A DNA stretch of 64,000 nucleotides from assembly GCF_004119495.1 (NCBI RefSeq), contig NZ_NRQU01000024.1:1-64000 (forward strand), written 5' to 3'. Source of the DNA: Flavobacterium sp. YO12. Lineage in GTDB: Bacteria > Bacteroidota > Bacteroidia > Flavobacteriales > Flavobacteriaceae. Numbering within the stretch: position 1 is the first letter of the stretch; every line of letters starts with the position of its first letter. A program made the position numbers and the translations under genes. A model generated the notes under the pieces. That model was given only the letters and a program-made list of their open reading frames with translations, was not told the origin of the DNA and did not search any database. Shown here piece by piece: positions 53,990 to 61,431 of the stretch.

Positions 53990-55744
53990 TTACTTTTTTG
54001 GGTTCTTTTTTTTATTCTCCAAAAAATCTAAATAGTTTAAATTAAAACCTCCTTTTTCAAAAACAGCTTTAATCTTGTTTTGACCTGCATTCAATTCGAC
54101 ATCAGTTAAGCTTATCGTTTTCCATTTTTCATTTCCGCCAGTTGCTGGCAGTGTTATCGATTTTGACCTTCCTTTTTCGGTTTCTAAATGAAGTCTGCCT
54201 TCTGCTTTTTCGCTTGAATATCGTATAGCAACATTGTATTTATTCTGCTTATTAACTTCGGTAGTAAACTGCAGCCATTCGCCGTCTTCAATAAATGAAA
54301 CTTGATAACCGTTTGATCCTGCATCTTTGCATGGCAGAATATCTACACCGTCATTTCGCATTGTATTTCCTTTATTCCAATCTTCAAATTTGTTGGTTTC
54401 AACTCTGTAGTTCACGAAATCTTTATCGGAGTATGCGTAACCGTTTGTTCCTAAATCATAATGTGTTGCCGCAATTTTTCCTGGAATTACGTTTTTTCTG
54501 TACGCCTTTGTATCGTTTGTCTGCACTTGTCTAAACATGGCGTCGATTACATCTGGTTTAACGGTTACGTTTTCCATTTTGTAATTATCTGCCATTTTCA
54601 TTAGTGTTTTTTTAGAAAAATCTGCTGTTGGTTTTTGACCGCCGTCTTTCCAGTATTTTAATAAAACATCGTATTCAGGGATTTTGGTTACAGAGGTTAC
54701 TCCTGCAATATTTTCGATTTTTTTCATTGGCCAAAATGCCCATCCAATATTGTTGTTTTCCATCAGCGTAAGCGCATCTTTAAACCAAACATTAGAGTTT
54801 TCGCCGCTTTCTCCTAACCAAATTGGCACGTTGTACTGCGTTCTATAGTCCAACATTTTCTGGATTGATTCTTTGGTATTGTAGTTCCAATATTTATGAA
54901 AACTCAATGCCATATTATCATCCCATAAAGGAAAAATTCCGTTGTAATTATTTCCCCAGCAGTTTCCTTCAATAAAAATTAAATGATGGGTATCGACTTC
55001 GCGAATTGCTTTTGTTACGGAAACCATAAGTTCTCTTAAAGGACCGTTTGAATTTTCGTCGCAGCCATTTTTGTTTGTTCCTGTAAAATTCCAGTTGGGT
55101 TCATTAATAATATCATACGCTCCAATCCATGGATTGTCTCTGTAACGAGAAGCTATTTTTTTCCATAAAGCAATCATTTTTTTCTGATTGGCTTCACTTT
55201 CCCATAATGATGGTTTTGTCGTATCGTAATCAGAAATTGCCGCATCATTTCCTTGTCCGCCCGGAGCAGCATGTAGATCTAGAATAAGATAAATTTTGTT
55301 TTCGGCGCACCATTTCAGCAAATTATCTGTCATTGTAAAACCTTCTTCTATCCAAGTGATTTGACCATTTTTTTCTTCTTCAATTGGTGGCGTGTACAGA
55401 TTATAATGCATTGGCAGACGGATTGAATTGAAACCCCATGCTGCTAACGAATCTACATCTCGTTTTGTTAATCCGTTTGCTTTGTAAGCTGCATAAAACT
55501 CTTTTGTTCCCTGCTCGCCAATGACGTCTTGAATTTTCTGTTTTATTGCATACTGCGGACTGGCAAAGGGCTGCGTCTGTATCATGTATCCTTCCTGCAC
55601 CATCCACCCGCCTATACCAAGCCCTCTTAATACTATATTATTTCCATTTCCGTCAACAATTTTTTGCCCGTCTCTATGTAAAAAACCTTGTCCTGCAACG
55701 GCAATCGAACACAAAAGCTGTACTGCTATTATTATTTTTTTCAT
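53990..55744 (-). CDS. GH5-type glucanase with C-terminal CBM6-like domain
   Basis: 584 aa. Signal peptide (KKIIIAVQLLCSIAVAGQ). Catalytic barrel (about 25-365): acid/base E215 in YDIINEPNW and nucleophile E312 in IWLGESGENSN; HAAPGGQGNDAAISDY is typical of GH5 exo/endo-beta-glucanases. The C-terminal about 140 residues (ATHYDLGTNGYAYSDKDF ... YNVAIRYSSEK ... NLNYLDFLE) resemble a CBM6/CBM35 jelly roll. Likely attacks a beta-glucan together with the GH30 enzymes. The 172-bp spacer before the next gene holds nothing recognisable. Confidence 0.92.
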   Translation of the reverse strand: MKKIIIAVQLLCSIAVAGQGFLHRDGQKIVDGNGNNIVLRGLGIGGWMVQEGYMIQTQPFASPQYAIKQKIQDVIGEQGTKEFYAAYKANGLTKRDVDSLAAWGFNSIRLPMHYNLYTPPIEEEKNGQITWIEEGFTMTDNLLKWCAENKIYLILDLHAAPGGQGNDAAISDYDTTKPSLWESEANQKKMIALWKKIASRYRDNPWIGAYDIINEPNWNFTGTNKNGCDENSNGPLRELMVSVTKAIREVDTHHLIFIEGNCWGNNYNGIFPLWDDNMALSFHKYWNYNTKESIQKMLDYRTQYNVPIWLGESGENSNVWFKDALTLMENNNIGWAFWPMKKIENIAGVTSVTKIPEYDVLLKYWKDGGQKPTADFSKKTLMKMADNYKMENVTVKPDVIDAMFRQVQTNDTKAYRKNVIPGKIAATHYDLGTNGYAYSDKDFVNYRVETNKFEDWNKGNTMRNDGVDILPCKDAGSNGYQVSFIEDGEWLQFTTEVNKQNKYNVAIRYSSEKAEGRLHLETEKGRSKSITLPATGGNEKWKTISLTDVELNAGQNKIKAVFEKGGFNLNYLDFLENKKKNPKK

Positions 55745-55774
55745 TTGAAAACTATTTTGTTTTTTACTCGATTT

Positions 55775-57247
55775 TTATTTCCAAGTATAGGTTGCCACTG
55801 AACCTGCTTCTAAAGAGGTTGTGATCCATTTATCATTGAACTTGATATTGAAAACTTCTACAGCAGTTCCGTCATTTTCAACAATTAAAACTTTTGAGCC
55901 TGATGGGGTTAAGAATGCCACGTTTTGAAGATTTCCGCTGGTATTACTAGCGATTCTAACGGAACCTGCCGGAACAAATTTTGAAGCGTGTGCAATGATA
56001 TAATAGGCAACATTGCGCTGAAAATTTTCGGTTGATGTTACTGTTAAAGCTCCTTTGCAGGTATTGCATCCACCCGGAGTATGAGGTTCGTAATTGCTAT
56101 TGTTGGCTAAATTCCATTCTAGTGCATTCTTGCTGTAGTTTCTCATTGAACCAATAACTACATTTCGCATATGCCATTTTAGATCACCTCCAAAATTCCC
56201 TATTGAGGCAGTGTATTGCTCTGTGAAATACACATTTTTTGTTGGATAGGCATTGTAAACATTTGACAATGCACTGATATCTCCTGCATACAAATGAAAA
56301 GCTGATCCGTCTACGAAAGGAAAAGCATCGGCATCTGCCAAAATTGCTTTTGGATAATTTATGTTGTCGCAATTATGATCGTAAATAATAATTTTGACAT
56401 TTAGATTTGCTGCTTTGAAGGCTGGACCTAAACTTGTTTTTATAAAATTAGCCTGCTCTGCTGCCGACATATACATACTAGGATTGTTCCCGTCATGTAA
56501 TGGTTCATTTTGTGGTGTTACGGCATCAATTGTAATTCCTTCGGCTTTCATTTGCTGAATGTATTTTACAAAGTATTTGGCATAAACATCATAATATTTG
56601 GTTTGCAATTTTCCGCCTACAAAGCTGTCTTTATCTTTCATCCACAAAGGTGCAGACCAAGGGGTTGCGAGTATTAAAATTTTAGGATTGATTGCTAAGA
56701 TTTCTTTTAAAAGTGAAATTACTCCAGCTTTATCTTTATCTAAACTAAATTTTACCAAATCCAAATCGGTTTCTCCAGTCGCAAGATCATTATAAGTAAA
56801 AGGAGATGCGTTTAAATCTGAAGCTCCTATGCTTATTCTTAAGTAATTTACTCCTATCGAGTTTTCGCCTGAACCAAAAAGTTCCTGCAAGAGAGCACTT
56901 TTTTTTGATGCTGTTAATTGATTAATTACTTCAGCGCTTCCGCCTGTCAGTGTATAACCAAAACCGTCTATTGTTTGATATTTTTGCGAAGCATTTACCT
57001 CGATATTTGGATAGATATTGTAAGTGGTTCCAAATCCTAAAGTTCCTGATTGTTTTGCCAGTAAAACACTTTGATCTCCTTTGGTCAGCCAAAAATCGAC
57101 GTCGTTTGTAACAACAACTGGAGGTACAACAGGCGGTAAAATCGGCACGGGATCAGCAGCATCATTTGACGAAGAGCACTTTATTTGCGAAAATACTGCC
57201 AATATGAAAAACAGTGCTTTTATTGTGTTTTTAAAGTTTAGTTTCAT
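55775..57247 (-). CDS. GH30 glycoside hydrolase lipoprotein (copy B)
   Basis: 490 aa from ATG 57247, just before a lipoprotein signal (FFILAVFSQIKC). Catalytic E248 in AVTPQNEPLHDGNNPS and E343 in VYFTEQYT. DGFGYTLTGGSAEVI mirrors copy C, and the two differ mainly near the N-terminus, where this one has a Pro/Val linker (PVPILPPVVPPVVV). Predicted to cleave the same type of beta-glucan; duplication may reflect surface and periplasmic versions or different chain lengths. 30 bp upstream of the GH5 gene. Confidence 0.93.
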   Translation of the reverse strand: MKLNFKNTIKALFFILAVFSQIKCSSSNDAADPVPILPPVVPPVVVTNDVDFWLTKGDQSVLLAKQSGTLGFGTTYNIYPNIEVNASQKYQTIDGFGYTLTGGSAEVINQLTASKKSALLQELFGSGENSIGVNYLRISIGASDLNASPFTYNDLATGETDLDLVKFSLDKDKAGVISLLKEILAINPKILILATPWSAPLWMKDKDSFVGGKLQTKYYDVYAKYFVKYIQQMKAEGITIDAVTPQNEPLHDGNNPSMYMSAAEQANFIKTSLGPAFKAANLNVKIIIYDHNCDNINYPKAILADADAFPFVDGSAFHLYAGDISALSNVYNAYPTKNVYFTEQYTASIGNFGGDLKWHMRNVVIGSMRNYSKNALEWNLANNSNYEPHTPGGCNTCKGALTVTSTENFQRNVAYYIIAHASKFVPAGSVRIASNTSGNLQNVAFLTPSGSKVLIVENDGTAVEVFNIKFNDKWITTSLEAGSVATYTWK

Positions 57248-57360
57248 TTTTACTTTTTTTAACTTGATAAACAACCTATTACAACCAAATCAACTTGTAA
57301 TAAAATAACTTACAATCACTTTTGCATTACCACAAAAAAAATAGTTTCAAATACAAAATG

Positions 57361-57401
57361 AATGAGGGTCGAAATGGATGATTCAAATCAACCCTCTCAT
57401 T
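57361..57401. repeat. Hairpin between GH30 genes
   Basis: AATGAGGGT and ACCCTCTCATT can pair with a two-base bulge; loop about 21 nt. It lies 13 bp after the upstream GH30 stop. No T-tract, so it may be a processing or partial-termination site. Confidence 0.4.
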
Positions 57402-57414
57402 TACTTAAAACGCT

Positions 57415-58869
57415 CTAGTAAACAAGTGTTTGTATAGCATGAGCCGGAATTTTAACGACCGTTTTTTCAGCTCCAATAATTAAATTGTAATTCATTTCTT
57501 TATCTGTTTGATTCATTACAATTGTTGCCATTGTACCATTGGTATTTAAAAAGGAAGTACTAAACAATCCACTTCTGCTTACTGCTGTACTTACTCTTAC
57601 GGCATTCAAATGGATGAATTTTGAAAAATGTCCAATGTAATAATAAGATGGTGTGTAGATTAACTCGCCTGTTTTTGTATCGGCATGAATTGGTGCGAAA
57701 CAAAAATTACCAACGTGATTTGGCCCTCCTTTTTCATCTAAAAGAATATTCCAATCTGTCCATCCTACAGTTCCGTTGTTAAAATCATTCATCATAGAAA
57801 TTCCATATCTTTCTCCGTTTGCCCAAAATTGATATTTTTTAGCATCAAATTTCTCTACGCAGCCTTCTGTAAACAATAATTTTTTATCAGGATATGCCTC
57901 GTTTACTTTGGCAACATTGTCAAACATTGAAGCGCCGCCAGACCAGTTTTCGTACCAGTGAAACCCCATTCCCCAAACATATTTTGATGCTTCTGGATCG
58001 GAATAAATTACGTTTGCTCTGTAGTTCATTAAATCGCGATTGTGATCCCATGCAATGATTTTTACATCACCGAGTTTTTCTTTTTTTAATGTTGGCCCTA
58101 GAAAATTTTTAATAAAGTCCCTCTCGGCTTCAGCAGAATATATACAAGATTCCCAACTTTGGGTTGCCATTGGTTCATTTTGTGTAGAGGTTCCCCAAAT
58201 TGGAATTCCTTCTTTCTCGTATGCTTTTATAAACTTTACATAAAAATCTGCCCAAGTTTGGTAGTATTCTGGTAATAAAGTTCCGCCTTTCAAAACATTT
58301 TTGTTGCTTTTCATAAAAGCATTTGGAGACCATGGCGCAACGTAAGTCAGTAATTTTCCACCGGCTGTTTGAATGGCTTGTTTGATTAATGGAATACGGT
58401 ATTGTTTGTCATGTTCAATCGAAAATGTTTTTAAATCTTTGTCATCCTCTTTGATATAGGAATAGCTTTCACTGCTAAAATCAGAGCTTTGTATTGTGGT
58501 TCTTAGCAAAGAATAGCCAATTCCTTTTTGTTTATCATAATAGGCATTTAAAAATTCTGTTTGCTTTTCTTTTGAAAGTTTGGCAAAAACTTCGGCACTT
58601 GCATCTGTTATTGCGCCGCCGATTCCCATAAAAGTTTGGAATTTTTTTGAAGGTTCAACAAAAACGGATACTTCTGTTTCCAGAGGTTGTTTTGCTGCCG
58701 AAAAGGATAAGTTATCTGTTGATGTTAATCTTAAATTAGTATTTTCAGCAGTTGTGTAAACCGTAACTTTCTTTCCGTTGGTTGTAAATTCTTTCTTTGC
58801 TTTTGTCTGCTGGGCAAGTGCCGACAGCGAGAACAAAAAACATAGAATCTTTAAACTATTTTTTTTCAT
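57415..58869 (-). CDS. GH30 glycoside hydrolase (copy A)
   Basis: 484 aa. Signal peptide (KKNSLKILCFLFSLSALAQ), no lipobox. Acid/base E232 in TSTQNEPMATQSWES and nucleophile E335 in LLFTEGCVEKF. MGIGGAITDASAEV at the start resembles glucocerebrosidase-type GH30, so it is of a different subgroup from copies B and C (T-S-T-Q-N-E-P against T-P-Q-N-E-P). It may handle a different linkage or exo-cleavage. Separated from the lipoprotein gene upstream by a terminator, so it may have its own promoter. Confidence 0.93.
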   Translation of the reverse strand: MKKNSLKILCFLFSLSALAQQTKAKKEFTTNGKKVTVYTTAENTNLRLTSTDNLSFSAAKQPLETEVSVFVEPSKKFQTFMGIGGAITDASAEVFAKLSKEKQTEFLNAYYDKQKGIGYSLLRTTIQSSDFSSESYSYIKEDDKDLKTFSIEHDKQYRIPLIKQAIQTAGGKLLTYVAPWSPNAFMKSNKNVLKGGTLLPEYYQTWADFYVKFIKAYEKEGIPIWGTSTQNEPMATQSWESCIYSAEAERDFIKNFLGPTLKKEKLGDVKIIAWDHNRDLMNYRANVIYSDPEASKYVWGMGFHWYENWSGGASMFDNVAKVNEAYPDKKLLFTEGCVEKFDAKKYQFWANGERYGISMMNDFNNGTVGWTDWNILLDEKGGPNHVGNFCFAPIHADTKTGELIYTPSYYYIGHFSKFIHLNAVRVSTAVSRSGLFSTSFLNTNGTMATIVMNQTDKEMNYNLIIGAEKTVVKIPAHAIQTLVY

Positions 58870-58944
58870 TCTTTCCTTAAATTATTAAATTCTAAATAGA
58901 AGTTTTTTATTTCAGAAGCTCTTTTTCTGATCGTTTAAGGATTT

Positions 58945-58983
58945 AAAAAATAGCCCATACTCATAAATGATTATGGGCTATTT
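58945..58983 (-). terminator. Terminator after the SusC-SusD-lipoprotein block
   Basis: AAATAGCCCATA and TATGGGCTATTT form a 12-bp stem with a 12-nt loop, followed on the minus strand by six T. It may create higher expression of the uptake genes than of the downstream enzymes. Confidence 0.85.
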
Positions 58984-59010
58984 GCAACCAAACTTAAACT
59001 TAACTTAAAC

Positions 59011-59877
59011 TTACTTTCCTCTTAATTCAACGCTTTTAATGGTAATTCCGCCTGGAGCGATTCCACCGCCGCATCTAATCATTAGATATATTTTTCCTGT
59101 AGTGCTAAATTTAACAACATTGCTTACTGCATCTAGTTTTGCATTTTTAGTACATCCGATAGATGATAATTTACCTGAAACTGGATTTTTACCGCAGCCA
59201 TCCCAAGTATTTAAGCCCATTACTTTTCCGCCGTCGCTATAATCGCCAGAAACTGTTGCTGGATCTTTTTCTCCTGCATAAACTTCAAACCACATATCTG
59301 TAGATGCACCTCCAGAAACCACCATATCAATAGTATATTCTTTATCTTTTACTACATCTATAGCTTGATAAATTCCGGCGTGACCTCCGCTTACAGTTGC
59401 TCCTTTATCACTATAAACCCAGTCGCCTGTTGCTTCATAAATAACTTTTTTCCAGTTAGCCTGATCTGCAGCTGTTTTAAAAGAACCGCCTTTTACAAGA
59501 TTTCCTTTTGCTAAGTCAGTAGTTGCAACTACAAGTTGAGAACTTGCAGTTCCTGTAGCTCCGCCTGCACCAACTGCTGTATGCGTAATTGTATAGGTTC
59601 CAGCATCTGGCAATGTGATAATCTCATTCATTTTTCCTGGATACTCACCATCACCCGTGTTCCATCTTGAAGAGATTACATTTTTTGTTTGTGCAACTAA
59701 AAGATAGGTGTTTGACGCTCCTTGAACTGGAGTTACTGTAAATGCTGCATCAATATTACTTCCTATTAGAACGTTAGCATTACCAGTCTCATCGTCACAA
59801 CTTATTAATGTTCCTAACCCTAATGCCAATGTCAGCATTAGGAAAGTACTTTTTTTCAAATTTATATTTAGGTTCAT
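59011..59877 (-). CDS. PKD-domain surface glycan-binding lipoprotein
   Basis: 288 aa. Lipobox in LGTLISCDDE. A PKD-like domain follows (about 40-120, SSRWNTGDGEYPGKMNEIITL and GTYTITHTAVG) and then a carbohydrate-binding-like jelly roll (about 130-288, NLVKGGSFKTAADQANWKKV and GIYQAIDVVKDKEYTIDMVV). Its place directly after SusD is that of SusE/SGBP proteins, which hold polysaccharide on the cell surface. Not homologous to SusE by eye. 28 bp after SusD. Confidence 0.85.
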   Translation of the reverse strand: MNLNINLKKSTFLMLTLALGLGTLISCDDETGNANVLIGSNIDAAFTVTPVQGASNTYLLVAQTKNVISSRWNTGDGEYPGKMNEIITLPDAGTYTITHTAVGAGGATGTASSQLVVATTDLAKGNLVKGGSFKTAADQANWKKVIYEATGDWVYSDKGATVSGGHAGIYQAIDVVKDKEYTIDMVVSGGASTDMWFEVYAGEKDPATVSGDYSDGGKVMGLNTWDGCGKNPVSGKLSSIGCTKNAKLDAVSNVVKFSTTGKIYLMIRCGGGIAPGGITIKSVELRGK

Positions 59878-59905
59878 ATTCTATGTTTTTGGTTAATTAG
59901 TTCGA

Positions 59906-61417
59906 CTATTGATAATTAGGATTTTGTTTCAATTTAGTACCGTTAAGTTCTGTGTACGGAATTGGAAAAATCTCATCTGTACCTGCATCAAAACCTCTAT
60001 CAGCTAATGCTGCTGGAGCGTCTCCCCATCTTACTAAATCAAAAAATCTATGACCTTCACCAGCTAATTCCATTCTTCTTTCATTTTTAATCGCAGCTAA
60101 TGTTACAGGTACAGAACCTAAACCAACTCTTTTTCTAACAGCATCAAGTAATTTTTGTGCTCTATCTCCAGATCCTAAAGCTTCTGCTTCCATTAAGTAA
60201 GTATCTGCAAGTCTGATGATGTAAGAATTTTGTTTGTAGTTCAACTCTGCATTACCACCACCAGTACGAACATCAGATTGTCTTGGCAAGTATTTATTCA
60301 AGAAATAACCTGTGTCTTGATACGCTGGAATATAATCGATTTGACCAGCAGCTTTAAGTGCTTTCAAATCTAAAATAGTTGCTCCAAATCTAGGATCATC
60401 TTTCATTGCGTTATACAATTTTTGAGTAGCAACATTAAAAGCCCATCCTGAAGGAAGATCTGGTGCTGTAGAACCTTCTGTCAGGACATATCCTCTTGGT
60501 CCAACCATAACGTTTAGAGAGTTTCCTTCATCTTTACCAGTTCCCCAAAATGTCCAGTCAGAGTTTCCTGCACTTGTATGAGATACTTCTAAAAGTGACT
60601 CTGCATTAAATTTCTTTGAAGTATCCCATAAATCACTAAACTTATCCAGTAACTTATTTCCGTATTGGTTTTCAACGCCCGGCGTTCCATTTACTTCTGC
60701 AAGAACAGTGGCCGCTTCGGCTTTTTTGCCTTCAAACAAAAGCACTTTTCCTAATATGGCTTGAGCTGCCCCTTTGTTAAGTCTTCCTGCTTCAGTTTCT
60801 GGTGTAACTTTATTTGGTAAAGCTGTAATCGCTTCTTTTAAATCTTTTTCTATTTGTGCATAAATTACATCTGGTGTAACTTGTTCTGGATCATAAATAG
60901 TCTGAGTATTTAGAGGTACTAAAACCAATGGAATGTTTTTAAACAGTCTCACTAGGTTAAAATAGTAAAGTGCACGCAGTGCTTTTGCTTCTGCAGCAAA
61001 TCTAGCTCTTGCGCCATTATCCATTGTTGCTGCAGGAAGTTTTTCGATCAACAAATTGGCTCGAGACACACCTTGATAGTGGTCATTCCAGTAACTGCTC
61101 GGAACACTGATTGAAGTAAGTGAGTGCGTAGAAAAATTCTGAATTCCATTTCCATCTGTTGCACTACCTCCTCCAGCATAAAAATCATCAGATCCAGCAT
61201 TTAACATTGCTACCAAATTTTCGAAACCTCCAGTGTTTTTTCTTAACGGATCATATACTCCCATTAAGGCTGCATAACATTGCTGTTCATTTGAAAAATA
61301 AGTACTTGTGTCAAATTTTCCCTCTGGGTTAATGGTGACAAAATCTTCAGAGCAAGATCCTCCTAGAGCTGCCATTGCAATAGCAATATATATGTATTTA
61401 AATTTTATAGTTTTCAT
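59906..61417 (-). CDS. SusD/RagB-family outer-membrane glycan-binding lipoprotein
   Basis: 503 aa. Lipobox ALGGSC, then the SusD fold with TPR-like helices: YFSNEQQCYAALMGVYDPL, ARFAAEAKALRALYYFNLVRLF, the C-terminal VRKRVGLGSVPVTLAAIKNERRMELAGEGHRFFDLVRWG (read in parts) and the closing FPIPYTELNGTKLKQNPNY. SusD forms the lid over the SusC barrel for import of oligosaccharides. 14 bp after SusC. Confidence 0.96.
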   Translation of the reverse strand: MKTIKFKYIYIAIAMAALGGSCSEDFVTINPEGKFDTSTYFSNEQQCYAALMGVYDPLRKNTGGFENLVAMLNAGSDDFYAGGGSATDGNGIQNFSTHSLTSISVPSSYWNDHYQGVSRANLLIEKLPAATMDNGARARFAAEAKALRALYYFNLVRLFKNIPLVLVPLNTQTIYDPEQVTPDVIYAQIEKDLKEAITALPNKVTPETEAGRLNKGAAQAILGKVLLFEGKKAEAATVLAEVNGTPGVENQYGNKLLDKFSDLWDTSKKFNAESLLEVSHTSAGNSDWTFWGTGKDEGNSLNVMVGPRGYVLTEGSTAPDLPSGWAFNVATQKLYNAMKDDPRFGATILDLKALKAAGQIDYIPAYQDTGYFLNKYLPRQSDVRTGGGNAELNYKQNSYIIRLADTYLMEAEALGSGDRAQKLLDAVRKRVGLGSVPVTLAAIKNERRMELAGEGHRFFDLVRWGDAPAALADRGFDAGTDEIFPIPYTELNGTKLKQNPNYQ

Positions 61418-61431
61418 AATTCTTTAATTTT